The translations under genes and the position numbers were made by a program. Below, piece by piece: positions 54,407 to 63,855 of a stretch of 64,000 bases of DNA (the first letter of the stretch is position 1; each line of letters starts with the position of its first letter). Source of the stretch: Methylophilus rhizosphaerae (GTDB lineage Bacteria > Pseudomonadota > Gammaproteobacteria > Burkholderiales > Methylophilaceae); NCBI RefSeq assembly GCF_900100975.1, contig NZ_FNFX01000001.1, positions 623,820 to 687,819 on the forward strand, given 5' to 3'. The notes below the pieces were generated by a model. The model saw nothing but the letters and a program-made list of their open reading frames with translations. It searched no databases and had not been told where the DNA came from.

Positions 54407-55801
54407 TTAGGCTTTACGACGTTTCCACCACAACAACAAGCCTGCGACAAACAAGCCCAGCGGCACCAGGTACTGGAAAGCATGGAAGACCATCCACGCG
54501 ACCAGGCGACCCTGGTCAGTGGCCGGAATGGTCACGTTGATATCTTTCAGCGGCATGGGCTGGATAGTAATCAAGCGGTCATCGCCAGCCAGCCAGTTGA
54601 TGATATTGATGCCCAGGTCCAGGTTACCACCATTGGTGATAAAGGTATTGGCCAGGAAGTTGGCATTGCCGATCACCACCACGCGCTGGCCTTTTTTACC
54701 GTACTGGCGCTCAAGCGCGACGCCGATATTGATCGGGCCGGCTTTATCCTTGCCCTGGTCAAAGCGTACTTTCAGGTTTTGTGCGCCTGCCGGGATACGG
54801 TCTGACTCCAGCCAGCCATTAGGGGCCACATCAATCAGGCGGCCGACTTTCCAGCCCAGCTCATCCGATGCCTGGCCATCCACTTCGTGTGCTTCCGGAA
54901 ACACGGTGCGCAACATGAAGTTACGCGTAACAGGGTGATCGCCATACAGGCTGGCAAATGCCATTTTCGGGTCTGCGCCATACTGTTCGGCAGCGCGGTC
55001 CACCACCATACCAGGCGAAACCTTGATGCCCAGGTAATCTGCAACCTCTTGCAATCCATGCAGGTTGTCGTCATCCAGCAACCACAATACATTGCCGCCA
55101 GCTTCAATATAGGTCTTGATTTTTTTGGCTTCAACTGCGCTGACATCCACTTGCGGCGCCGCAATCACTAGCATGGCGCCGTTGGCAGGCACTGCTTGGG
55201 CGATGGTCAGGTCGGGATTGGCAAACTTGAAGCCCTTGCTTTCCAGCTGCTTGCCAAATTCCCCCAGGTCATGGTTTTTCATGCCCTGCAGCAAACGCTC
55301 GCCATGGCCATCCAGGTACATGACTGGCTGGTTATTGGTGCGCGACAGACGTACCAGCAGGTTGGTCATCTCCTGTTCGGCAAACGGTGGCGTGATGTGC
55401 TCGGTACGCTTGTTATACTCAACCACGGTTTCCCCATCCACTTTCACGCCGGCATCCTGCGCCAGCTTCGGCTCTTCGGACGGGTTAATGAAGTGGATGA
55501 AAATGTTTTTCTTCTCGCGCTGGTAACGGGCAACGAAATCCAGCATGCCCTTGCGGAACGTATCGCCGTTGTTGGCGTCATCCTTGGTGGCATAGACCGT
55601 GATATTGATATCGCCATCCATCTGCTTGAGCACGTTGACGCTGCCCTGGGTCAGGATATTGCGGTTGGCCTGCGTAATGTCCCTGGCCCAGCGGTACTGG
55701 CTGGAAAGGTAGCCCAGCATCACGATCAGTGCCAGGAACACCAGCGCAAACATCCAGTTCTGCGCCAGCAGTTGCAATCTTAACTTACGGTTGATTTTCA
55801 T
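54407..55801 (-). CDS. GldG-like ABC system extracytoplasmic protein
   Basis: A 464-residue protein with membrane helices at both ends (about 13-33 and 435-458) around an extracytoplasmic domain of the GldG/ABC-type uncharacterised family (GNVLWLLDDDNLHGLQEVADY, VVIGNANFLANTFITNGGN). It ends in a basic tail WKRRKA. It lies between the permease and DUF4340 genes. In gliding bacteria the relatives act in motility; here a general envelope role is more likely. Confidence 0.85.
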   Translation of the reverse strand: MKINRKLRLQLLAQNWMFALVFLALIVMLGYLSSQYRWARDITQANRNILTQGSVNVLKQMDGDINITVYATKDDANNGDTFRKGMLDFVARYQREKKNIFIHFINPSEEPKLAQDAGVKVDGETVVEYNKRTEHITPPFAEQEMTNLLVRLSRTNNQPVMYLDGHGERLLQGMKNHDLGEFGKQLESKGFKFANPDLTIAQAVPANGAMLVIAAPQVDVSAVEAKKIKTYIEAGGNVLWLLDDDNLHGLQEVADYLGIKVSPGMVVDRAAEQYGADPKMAFASLYGDHPVTRNFMLRTVFPEAHEVDGQASDELGWKVGRLIDVAPNGWLESDRIPAGAQNLKVRFDQGKDKAGPINIGVALERQYGKKGQRVVVIGNANFLANTFITNGGNLDLGINIINWLAGDDRLITIQPMPLKDINVTIPATDQGRLVAWMVFHAFQYLVPLGLFVAGLLLWWKRRKA

Positions 55802-55831
55802 AATGCTTTCAAACTCAACAACAGTTCGCGC

Positions 55832-56575
55832 TTAACCGCGCAGACGATCAGCATCCAGACGACGAATAGTCAGCGTCAGGAAGGCAATAATAAATAATGC
55901 AAAATAGGCCAGGTCAGCAGTATCAATCAAGCCACCGCCAAAAGACTGGAAATGACGCATCAGCGAAAACTTGAGCACCGTGCTGGTCGGGTCACCGGCA
56001 AAAAAACGGTCCAGGATCATCAGGACAAACAGGGCGATAAAGCTCAGGATACCGGCAATGATAGGCTGCGATGTCAGGCTGGAAAAATACAGGCCCAGGG
56101 CAGCAAAGCTGGAGACCAGCAGCAGCAGGCCGAGCGAGTTGGCGAAGATATAACCGAAATCAATATCGGCCCAGATATTCAGGGTTGACAGCATGGCTGC
56201 GACATAGGCGACCAGGATGCTTAAAAACACCACCAGGCCGAGGAACTTGCCGATCACGATCTCACTGATAGAGAGCGGTGCGCTGAACAGAAACGGCATG
56301 GTCTGGCTGCGGCGCTCTTCGGAAATCAGGCGCATGGATAACAATGGCACCGCAAACAGCATGATAAATGAGGCCAGCCCATACACGGTTTGGCCGACAA
56401 ACTGGGTCACGCCTACCCGTTCCGCCGGTCGGATCGCACCGGACATCACTTCAAAATAGTTATTCACGCCATTCAGGTAATAAGTGCCAAATGCAAACGT
56501 CAGCAACGCCAGGATAATCCATCCCATCGGCGAGGCGAACATGCTTTTCAGTTCTTTTCTTGCAATATTCAACAT
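55832..56575 (-). CDS. ABC-2 type permease, GldF-like
   Basis: A 247-residue permease with six transmembrane helices, of the ABC-2/GldF type (NIARKELKSMFASPMGWIIL, SEERRSQTMPFLFSAPLSIS). It follows the ATPase gene by 22 bp. Confidence 0.88.
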   Translation of the reverse strand: MLNIARKELKSMFASPMGWIILALLTFAFGTYYLNGVNNYFEVMSGAIRPAERVGVTQFVGQTVYGLASFIMLFAVPLLSMRLISEERRSQTMPFLFSAPLSISEIVIGKFLGLVVFLSILVAYVAAMLSTLNIWADIDFGYIFANSLGLLLLVSSFAALGLYFSSLTSQPIIAGILSFIALFVLMILDRFFAGDPTSTVLKFSLMRHFQSFGGGLIDTADLAYFALFIIAFLTLTIRRLDADRLRG

Positions 56576-56597
56576 AGGGATACTTTCAGAATCAAGC

Positions 56598-57545
56598 TTA
56601 CGCGGCTTGGGACATGGCAGGCGCAGATTCCTGGTAGGTTAACTGCACAAATACATCTTCCAGGCTGGTCTGGTCAGGCGCAATATGGTACAAGCCCCAG
56701 CCGTTTTGTACAGAGGCCTGCACAATCGCCTCGTGTGGCTGGCTGCCCTCGCTGAAGCGGATGCGCCACATATCATCTGCCGGCTCGACTTCAACCACGC
56801 CCTCAATCGCTGCCAGCTGTGCGGCTTCCGGCACCTGACGCAGGCCCACCAGCAGTTTGTTGCCGACACGCTGCTGCTTGAGCACATCGATACCGCCATT
56901 GAACACCAGCTTGCCTTTATCAATAATCTGTACATGGTCGCAGACCATTTCCACTTCCGGCAGGATATGGGTAGAGACAATCACGCTGTGCGCCTGGCCG
57001 ATTTCCTTGATCAGGGCACGAATGTCGCGGATCTGGATAGGATCCAGGCCCACTGTGGGTTCATCCAGGATAACTACCATGGGATTATGGATGATGGCCT
57101 GGGCAATGCCGACGCGCTGCTGGTAACCATTGGACAGGTTCTCGATCAGGCGCTTGCTCATATGGGTTAAGCCGCAACGCTCTTTGGCGTGCTCGACCGC
57201 TTGCTTGATATTTTTACTTGCCACCTTGTGCAGGCGGGCTGCGATAGTAAGGTACTCATCCACCGTGAACTCTTTGTACAACGGGCGCATTTCCGGCAAA
57301 TACCCAATCAGTGCCTTGGCCTCCTTGGGATTTTCGATCATATCAATCCCACAGATCCTGACGCTGCCGGCACTGGGGGCCAGATTACCGGTCAGCATCT
57401 TCATGGTGGTGGATTTACCTGCACCGTTAGGCCCCAGGAACCCCAGTACCTGCCCTTGCTGCAAACTGAACGTCACATCACTGACCGCAGCACGGCCACC
57501 GTAAAGACGTGTCAGTTCAATTGCTTCTACTGTCAAATTTGCCAT
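56598..57545 (-). CDS. ABC transporter ATPase, GldA-like
   Basis: A 315-residue ATPase. The start at 57545 (MANLTVEAIEL) is chosen; the alternative is a GTG five codons upstream. It has Walker A GPNGAGKST, a signature LSNGYQQRVGIAQ and Walker B VVILDEPTVGLDP; the C-terminal 100 residues are a typical ABC-2 regulatory extension. It is the first gene of a five-gene operon ending with mutM. Confidence 0.92.
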   Translation of the reverse strand: MANLTVEAIELTRLYGGRAAVSDVTFSLQQGQVLGFLGPNGAGKSTTMKMLTGNLAPSAGSVRICGIDMIENPKEAKALIGYLPEMRPLYKEFTVDEYLTIAARLHKVASKNIKQAVEHAKERCGLTHMSKRLIENLSNGYQQRVGIAQAIIHNPMVVILDEPTVGLDPIQIRDIRALIKEIGQAHSVIVSTHILPEVEMVCDHVQIIDKGKLVFNGGIDVLKQQRVGNKLLVGLRQVPEAAQLAAIEGVVEVEPADDMWRIRFSEGSQPHEAIVQASVQNGWGLYHIAPDQTSLEDVFVQLTYQESAPAMSQAA

Positions 57546-57840
57546 GATTCTTTCACACACCAGACACCTAGAAAATTACCTTGCACAAACGGGTTTCCCC
57601 ATCGCATCAAGCAAACTCCTAGACAAAGTTTTCATCAAAAAGTTATAGTGCTGTACACGGCGTTTTCACTGACCCCAAGGCCGGGATAGCCGTCAATTAC
57701 AATTCAGTTACAAATTGCACATTATGGATGAACTTGCATTAACTGTCACGGACTAAACAAAAAATCTGGCAATCACTTTTGCCACGCCATGACCGCCAGC
57801 GCAACGCTCACCCCCAGACTCACTAACACAGGAATCCAGC

Positions 57841-59547
57841 ATGCCTCAAACCAGCCGCTTCAAGCTCAACCCCACGCGATTGCACCGTTCGGCGCTCGCG
57901 CTCTGGCTGGCATTACTGGCAAGCCCTGCCTGGTCTGCCAGCAATACCACGACAACACAGACACCTACGGCCGAGTTTGTCTATAAATACCTGCTAGGGG
58001 AAGTCGCCGCCCAGCGTGGTGAATTCGTCCTGGCCAGCCAGCTGTTCCTTGACTTAGCCAAACAAACACATGACCCGCAACTGGCCGAACGCGCCACCCA
58101 GGCTGCCACCATTGCCCGGGTACCACAACTGGCGTTGCCATCGGCAGAGTTGTGGTCGGACCTGGTACCTGACTCCATCCCGGCCGCACAAGCCGCCAGC
58201 CAGTTGCTGATCGCCAATGGAGAGCTGAAAAAAGCGATGCCCAAGATCGAAAAAGTGCTGACAGATGAACATATCCGCCCCAATGCGTTTATGGAACTGA
58301 ACAGCCTGATGATGCGCATCACCGATAAGAAAAGTGTGCTGCAAGCCATCCAGCAGCTGGCCAAGCCCTACCCGACCCTGGCCGAAGCCCACTTTGCCAT
58401 CTCGCAAGCTGCTTATTTTGCGCATAATGAAGCACTGATGGAGAAAGAACTGAAGGAAACCTCCAGGCTGCGCCCGGACTGGGAAGCCCCGGCCCAGATC
58501 CACGGACAAATGCTGACAGAACGTGACCCGCAAAAAGGTATCGCGTTCTACCGTGAATTCTTAAAATCCCATCCGGATGCAGACCAGATCAGGCTGGCAC
58601 TCGCACGCTCCCTGCTGGTGCAGAAAAATACGGCAGATGCCAAGGTGGAATTCACCACCCTGCTGGAAAAACACCAGGACAACCCTGAAATGAACGTGAT
58701 TGTGGGGTTGCTGGCGCTGGACGCCAGAGAATATACGTTCGCCGACCGTTATCTGCAACATGCCCTGGATGTAGGCTTCAAGGAGCCCAACAAACTGTAT
58801 TTCAACCTCGGACGCTCTGCCGCAGAGCAGCAGGATGATGCACGCGCCCTGCAATGGTTTGACAGGATAGGGGAAGGCGAGCAGTTCCTGGCGGGCAGGC
58901 TGGCCGCAGCGGCAATTATTGCACGCCGCGATGGCGTGGATGCCGCCATTACCATGCTGGACAATATCAACGGGCTATCAGATGACCAGCAGATACTCAT
59001 TATCCAGAACCAGGCACTGATGCTCAACCAGGCGAAACGCGCGGAAGAAGCTTCTGCCCTGCTTGGAAAAGGACTGCAGGCATACCCTGACAGCCCGGAT
59101 CTTTTATACGATTACGCGCTGAATGCCGAGCGCCTGGGCAAATTCCAGGTGATGGAAGATGCTTTAAGGAAGGTCATCAAGCTCAAACCGGATTTTGCCG
59201 CCGCTTACAACGCACTGGGATACTCTTATGCCGATCGCAATATCAACCTGACCGAGGCCAAAAGCCTGATTGAAATGGCCACCCGTTTATCACCGGAAGA
59301 CCACTACATCATGGACAGCCTGGGTTGGGTCTACTATCGCTTAGGTGATATGCCACATGCCACCGAACAATTGCGCCGCGCCTATGCCATCCAGCAGGAT
59401 CCTGAAATTGCCGCCCACCTGGCCGAAGTGCTATGGAAACAAGGCCAGCATGATGAAGCACAGAAAATTCTGGACCAGGCGCTGTCTGCCAACCCCGACA
59501 ATGAAGTACTGGCCTCCACGGCACAGAAACTGAAGTCTTCGCTGTAA
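57841..59547 (+). CDS. Exported TPR-repeat protein
   Basis: A 568-residue exported protein with signal peptide (cleavage near PAWSA-S) and many tetratricopeptide repeats along its length, for example AAYNALGYSYADRNINLTEA and MDSLGWVYYRLGDMPHATEQ. AGGA lies before the ATG. Its position just before lolB is conserved in betaproteobacteria, suggesting an envelope role; the exact function is unknown. It overlaps lolB by one base. Confidence 0.88.
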   Translation: MPQTSRFKLNPTRLHRSALALWLALLASPAWSASNTTTTQTPTAEFVYKYLLGEVAAQRGEFVLASQLFLDLAKQTHDPQLAERATQAATIARVPQLALPSAELWSDLVPDSIPAAQAASQLLIANGELKKAMPKIEKVLTDEHIRPNAFMELNSLMMRITDKKSVLQAIQQLAKPYPTLAEAHFAISQAAYFAHNEALMEKELKETSRLRPDWEAPAQIHGQMLTERDPQKGIAFYREFLKSHPDADQIRLALARSLLVQKNTADAKVEFTTLLEKHQDNPEMNVIVGLLALDAREYTFADRYLQHALDVGFKEPNKLYFNLGRSAAEQQDDARALQWFDRIGEGEQFLAGRLAAAAIIARRDGVDAAITMLDNINGLSDDQQILIIQNQALMLNQAKRAEEASALLGKGLQAYPDSPDLLYDYALNAERLGKFQVMEDALRKVIKLKPDFAAAYNALGYSYADRNINLTEAKSLIEMATRLSPEDHYIMDSLGWVYYRLGDMPHATEQLRRAYAIQQDPEIAAHLAEVLWKQGQHDEAQKILDQALSANPDNEVLASTAQKLKSSL

Positions 59548-60179
59548 TGGTCTGCTGGTTATTGCCGCCCTCCCCGGCCTGGCGCAAAAGGATCGCGGCC
59601 TGCCTGATGGCAAGTGTACTGGCGGCCTGTAGCTCGCTGCCAACACCACCGCTCAGTCAGACTGCCAGTCCGGTCGCGCAACAGCGCATGCAACGGCTAG
59701 CAGCAGTACAGCAATTTTCACTGGAAGCTAAGCTGGCCGTGCAATATAACGGCAAAGGCTATACCGCCAGACTGGAATGGCAGCATGATTCCGAACAAGA
59801 CCACATGCGTATTTTCAGCCCACTGGGGCAACAGGTCGCCCTGATACACCGTACCGCCCAATCGGTCACCCTGACCGACCAGCGTGGACAGCAACACCAG
59901 GCCAACGATGTGGCCAGCCTCACTGAACGCCTGTTAGGCTGGCGCCTGCCGCTCACAGGGTTAAGCCAGTGGATATTAGGCATTCCACACCCTGCCAGCC
60001 CGTTCCAGGCCAGTTACCTGGACAGCGGCAATCCAGCCACACTCGTGCAGGATAACTGGCAGATAGACTACGAAAATTACCAGGCAGTGACGTTGAACGG
60101 CACAACCGAACAACTGCCGCATACCACCCGCCTGCAGCAACAGGATGTACGCCTGAAGCTGGTGATTCAACACTGGTAG
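59547..60179 (+). CDS. lolB: LolB outer-membrane lipoprotein insertion protein
   Basis: A 210-residue lipoprotein (lipobox SVLAAC, Cys near residue 28) with a LolB beta-barrel domain (QQFSLEAKLAVQYNGKGYTA, IFSPLGQQVALI, LPLTGLSQWILGIPHP). It accepts lipoproteins from LolA at the outer membrane. The ATG overlaps the stop of the TPR gene, so it is translationally coupled. Confidence 0.92.
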   Translation: MVCWLLPPSPAWRKRIAACLMASVLAACSSLPTPPLSQTASPVAQQRMQRLAAVQQFSLEAKLAVQYNGKGYTARLEWQHDSEQDHMRIFSPLGQQVALIHRTAQSVTLTDQRGQQHQANDVASLTERLLGWRLPLTGLSQWILGIPHPASPFQASYLDSGNPATLVQDNWQIDYENYQAVTLNGTTEQLPHTTRLQQQDVRLKLVIQHW

Positions 60180-60255
60180 CGGCCGCTGAACTGCCCTGGC
60201 TGCATGCACGGGAGGGTGGCAGTTTTCGCTAAAGATTCACCGGCAACGGTCGATA

Positions 60256-61677
60256 ATGGCACATATGAGCCGTTATCTGTTTCCACTCCCCTGTCATCGC
60301 TTCTGGCTGGTTTCCAGCCTGCTGATGCTCACCTGCCTGCCGGCTGTGGATGGCCAGGCGGCACAATGGCTGTCGATCAAGAAAACAGATGCCAACCAGC
60401 TCATGATAGACAAACTGTCCCTGGTGGAAGAAAAGCCCTATACCAAAGCCTGGGTCAAAGTGGATTACCTCACGCCGCAAAAAAACGTGGAGTCGGTAGA
60501 CCGCGTTTACAACCATGCCAAAGCGCTGTGGTATTTTGACTGCGCTAAACGTAAGGCCGCCACCATCCAGGTCTTCCAGTACGACCAGGACGAGCTGGTA
60601 TATTCAGCCGGCACTTCCGTTAAACAGGCAGACTTCATAGAACCGCTGCCGGATTCCGAGGTGGAAATCACACAGCAATATGCCTGCAAGTGGCAAGCCA
60701 AGGAAAAGCAACGCGCCGAGGCCCTGGCACAACGTGCGAATAACCCGGTCATGCCTGCGGTCGCCAACGCCAAAGACAAACCGGCAGCGCCAGACAGCGT
60801 TGCCGAACCTCCAGTTGCGGCGGCAGACACCAAACCTGCAGATCCCAACACCGCCGTCGCAAAACCGTTGGCAACAACCACCGAGAAATCAGCCACAGCC
60901 AAAAATGACCCGGCAAACCAGGCTGCACCAGCACCTGGCCAGAAGAATGCGAAAGAAGACACGACAGGCAAGGGCAGGGAGAAATCCGCGAAACCTGATA
61001 AAGAAGACAAGTCCTGGGCCTACAGTGGCAACCGCGGCCCTGACAAATGGGGCAGCCTGAACCCGGAATTTGCCGCCTGCAATGCGGGCAGCCAGCAGTC
61101 GCCGATTAATATCGAAAATACCATCCCGGCCGCGCTAAAACCGCTCAAGCGCTTGCAGAAATTCCCGCTCAAGAACATTGCGCTGAAAGACCACAGCCTG
61201 ATACTGGATGCCGGTACCGGTAATATGATGGTGCTGGACCAGAAACCTTACCAATTGAAATATATCAGCGTACATGCGCCTTCTGAACACCAGATCAAAC
61301 AGAAATCCTATGCGGCAGAACTGCAAATGGTGCACGAGGACAAAACCGGTCACCGCGTGATCATTGCCGTGATGCTGGAAGAAGGTGCGGCCAATCCTGC
61401 ACTGGACAAACTGCTGGGCAGCCTGCCCAGGGAAAAAGAACAGAGCAAGCCGCTGGTCATCCGCGTCACACCTAACGACCTGATGCCAGCCAAGCCAGCC
61501 TACTATCGCTATAGCGGCTCATTGACAGCGCCGCCCTGCACCGAGGGCGTGCAGTGGATTATCATGAAAGAAGCCCTGACAATATCCAGGGCCCAGTTAT
61601 CCACCTTGCAACAAGCGATTGGTGAGCCGAACCAGCGCCCCATCCAGGATAGCCAGGGCCGCATGATTCTGGAATAA
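60256..61677 (+). CDS. Secreted carbonic-anhydrase-like pseudoenzyme with N-terminal adhesin-E-like domain
   Basis: A 473-residue exported protein. A signal peptide is followed by a domain resembling surface-adhesin protein E (about 35-155), a Lys/Ala/Pro-rich linker (about 160-250) and an alpha-carbonic-anhydrase domain (about 253-473; WAYSGNRGPDKWGSL, QQSPINIEN, SLTAPPCTEGVQW). In the zinc site only one of three His ligands remains: the HxH pair reads S338-V-H340 (YISVHAPSEH) and the third His is Q357 (ELQMVH). It is therefore probably inactive as a carbonic anhydrase and may bind a ligand or protein instead. It lies between lolB and ispE, not a usual place. Confidence 0.85.
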   Translation: MAHMSRYLFPLPCHRFWLVSSLLMLTCLPAVDGQAAQWLSIKKTDANQLMIDKLSLVEEKPYTKAWVKVDYLTPQKNVESVDRVYNHAKALWYFDCAKRKAATIQVFQYDQDELVYSAGTSVKQADFIEPLPDSEVEITQQYACKWQAKEKQRAEALAQRANNPVMPAVANAKDKPAAPDSVAEPPVAAADTKPADPNTAVAKPLATTTEKSATAKNDPANQAAPAPGQKNAKEDTTGKGREKSAKPDKEDKSWAYSGNRGPDKWGSLNPEFAACNAGSQQSPINIENTIPAALKPLKRLQKFPLKNIALKDHSLILDAGTGNMMVLDQKPYQLKYISVHAPSEHQIKQKSYAAELQMVHEDKTGHRVIIAVMLEEGAANPALDKLLGSLPREKEQSKPLVIRVTPNDLMPAKPAYYRYSGSLTAPPCTEGVQWIIMKEALTISRAQLSTLQQAIGEPNQRPIQDSQGRMILE

Positions 61678-61717
61678 CATGCGCCGGCAGGGCCGGCACA
61701 TGCTTTACAATACCGGC

Positions 61718-62608
61718 ATGGACGCTTCGCTATACTTCGCCCCGTGCAAACTCAACCTTTTCCTGCATATCACCGGTCGCCGTGCCGATGGTTACCATGC
61801 CCTGCAGAGTATTTTCCTGCTGCTGGATCATGGTGATGACCTGCACATCAGCCTTCGCAACGATGGTCGGATTATGCATAAAAACCCGTTAGCCGGTGTG
61901 CTCCCAGACCACGACCTGGCCATACGCGCAGCACGCGCCTTGCAAAGCGCCAGCGGTTGCCAGTTGGGGGCCGATATTCACTGCACCAAGCGCACGCCCA
62001 TGGGTGGCGGCCTTGGTGGCGGCAGTTCAGACGCAGCCACAGTGCTGCTGGCCCTTAACCAGTTGTGGCAATTAAACTATTCACGCCAGCAACTGATGCA
62101 GATTGGCCTTTCATTAGGTGCCGATGTACCCGTGTTTATTTTTGGCCAGCCAGCGTGGGCGGAAGGTGTGGGCGAACAACTGTCTGCAGTATCCCTGCCA
62201 ACAGAGATGCTGGAAAAGTACTATGTCGTCGTCACGCCGCATGTACAGGTGCCTACGGCGGAAATATTTGCGCATCAGGCATTGACAAGAGATACGAAAC
62301 CATTGAGAATAGCGGACTTTTCAAACGGCGCTAATTCCAGCGCGTTCTGGCAGAATGCCAGGAACGATATGGAAGCGGTCGTTTGTGCACTCTATCCTGA
62401 AGTTGCCAATACTTTAGCCTGGTTGAAACAATACGGCGATGCCCGTATGAGCGGTTCCGGTGCTTCAGTGTTTGTCGCGGTAGACAGTGCAGAAAAAGCT
62501 GATGAATTAATTGCGCAGCGGCCAGAAAACACTTCTGGTTTTTGGGCAAAAGGGTTAAAATACCATCCGCTTTTTGCCCTGGCAAACGATGAAATCGTTG
62601 CAGGTTAA
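61718..62608 (+). CDS. ispE: IspE, 4-diphosphocytidyl-2-C-methyl-D-erythritol kinase
   Basis: A kinase of about 296 residues in the MEP isoprenoid pathway. The GHMP motif PMGGGLGGGSSDAATVLL and the N-terminal CKLNLFLHITGRRADGYHALQ (cited by ends CKLNLF and GYHALQ) are present. The start at 61718 (MDASLYFAPCK) fits family N-termini; ATGs at 61679 and 61700 are possible, the latter with AGGG upstream. It is followed by tRNA-Gln. Confidence 0.94.
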   Translation: MDASLYFAPCKLNLFLHITGRRADGYHALQSIFLLLDHGDDLHISLRNDGRIMHKNPLAGVLPDHDLAIRAARALQSASGCQLGADIHCTKRTPMGGGLGGGSSDAATVLLALNQLWQLNYSRQQLMQIGLSLGADVPVFIFGQPAWAEGVGEQLSAVSLPTEMLEKYYVVVTPHVQVPTAEIFAHQALTRDTKPLRIADFSNGANSSAFWQNARNDMEAVVCALYPEVANTLAWLKQYGDARMSGSGASVFVAVDSAEKADELIAQRPENTSGFWAKGLKYHPLFALANDEIVAG

Positions 62609-62630
62609 AGCAAAGGTAAGACAAGGTTTT

Positions 62631-62707
62631 TGGGGAGTCGCCAAGCTGGTTAAGGCACCGGATTTTGATTCCGGCATGCGAAGGTTCGAATCCTTCCTCC
62701 TCAGCCA
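62631..62707 (+). tRNA. tRNA-Gln (anticodon TTG)
   Basis: A 77-nt cloverleaf with an encoded CCA end. The acceptor stem pairs TGGGGAG with CTCCTCA, the anticodon loop is ATTTTGATT with TTG, and the T-loop is GGTTCGAATCC. The order ispE-tRNA-Gln-prs is common in beta- and gammaproteobacteria. Confidence 0.97.
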
Positions 62708-62712
62708 AACAA

Positions 62713-62752
62713 TAAGCGTGTAGATTTAACAATTTACACGCTTAAATTTTTT
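62713..62752 (+). terminator. Intrinsic terminator after tRNA-Gln
   Basis: TAAGCGTGTA and TACACGCTTA pair around a 12-nt loop, followed by AATTTTTT. It may end the ispE/tRNA transcript, so prs would then need its own promoter. Confidence 0.75.
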
Positions 62753-62817
62753 ATAGGTGCCGGCCGATGCCGGCACCCGGGTTTCAAGACATCGTTTTCG
62801 CTGAAAAGGGTACAACG

Positions 62818-63768
62818 TTGAGTAACGCCAACATGATGGTTTTTACCGGCAATGCCAATCCGGTACTGGCGCAGGAAGTCGCCACGCATTTAGGCATTGA
62901 ATTGGGGCGCGCCGATGTAGGCCGCTTTTCGGATGGTGAGATCATGCTGGAGCTGCTGGAAAATGTGCGCGGCCGTGACGTGTTTGTGCTGCAATCCACC
63001 AGCTATCCGACCAACGACAGCCTGATGGAAGTCATGGTGATGGTTGATGCCCTGCGTCGCTCATCTGCAGGCCGTATCACCGCCGCCATTCCATACCTTG
63101 GTTACTCACGCCAGGACAGGCGGCCACGCTCTGCCCGTGTTGCGATTACCGCCAAAGTAGTGGCCAACATGCTGACCAGCATCGGCGTAAACCGTTTGCT
63201 GACCATGGATTTGCACTCCGACCAGATTCAGGGCTTCTTTGATATCCCGGTTGATAACATCTATGCAACGCCGATTTTGCTGGACGACCTGGTCAAGCAG
63301 AAGCATGAAAACCTGGTGGTGGTTTCACCGGATGTCGGTGGTGTAGTGCGTGCCCGTGCTGCGGCAAAACAGTTAAATGCGGACCTGGCGATTATCGACA
63401 AGCGTCGCCCGAAAGCCAATGTGGCCAAGGTCATGAACATTATCGGTGAAGTGGAAGGTCGTACCTGTGTCATCATGGATGACATGGTCGATACCGCCAA
63501 TACCTTGTGCGAAGCTGCTATTGCCCTGAAAAATCAAGGGGCCACCAAAGTCGTCGCCTATGCCACGCATCCGGTACTATCCGGCGGTGCAGGCGGACGT
63601 ATTATGACTTCCGCACTGGATGAGCTGGTCGTGACCAACACAATCGCATTGAACGCTGAAGCACAGGCATGCAGCAAAATACGCCAATTGAGCGCAGCAC
63701 CATTGCTGGCAGAGACCATTAAACGTATCAGCCAGGAAGAATCCGTTTCTTCCCTGTTCGTATATTAA
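62818..63768 (+). CDS. prs: Ribose-phosphate pyrophosphokinase
   Basis: PRPP synthase, 316 residues, supplying nucleotide, His and Trp synthesis. The start is TTG at 62818 ([12 protein letters not shown]), with AAAAGGG seven bases before it; the upstream in-frame ATG at 62767 would add 17 non-family residues. Motifs are [24 protein letters not shown] and the PRPP site [13 protein letters not shown]. Confidence 0.96.
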   Translation: MSNANMMVFTGNANPVLAQEVATHLGIELGRADVGRFSDGEIMLELLENVRGRDVFVLQSTSYPTNDSLMEVMVMVDALRRSSAGRITAAIPYLGYSRQDRRPRSARVAITAKVVANMLTSIGVNRLLTMDLHSDQIQGFFDIPVDNIYATPILLDDLVKQKHENLVVVSPDVGGVVRARAAAKQLNADLAIIDKRRPKANVAKVMNIIGEVEGRTCVIMDDMVDTANTLCEAAIALKNQGATKVVAYATHPVLSGGAGGRIMTSALDELVVTNTIALNAEAQACSKIRQLSAAPLLAETIKRISQEESVSSLFVY

Positions 63769-63785
63769 CAAGATCAGGTTTTACG

Positions 63786-63843
63786 CCACCTGCTGGTCGC
63801 GGCAGGTGGATTTTAGTGCAGTACCGCCAATTATGGCGTTTTT
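63786..63843 (+). terminator. Two hairpins between prs and rplY
   Basis: A CCACCTGC/GCAGGTGG stem (63786-63809) followed by ATTTTAG is a probable weak terminator of prs. A second small stem, CGCCA-ATTA-TGGCG followed by TTTTT (63825-63843), lies directly before the rplY ribosome site and could attenuate rplY or expose its Shine-Dalgarno. Confidence 0.5.
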
Positions 63844-63855
63844 AGGAGCCTCAAC

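Noticed and set aside
60256-61677. Active alpha-carbonic anhydrase
   Set aside because: Two of three zinc histidines are replaced (Ser338, Gln357).
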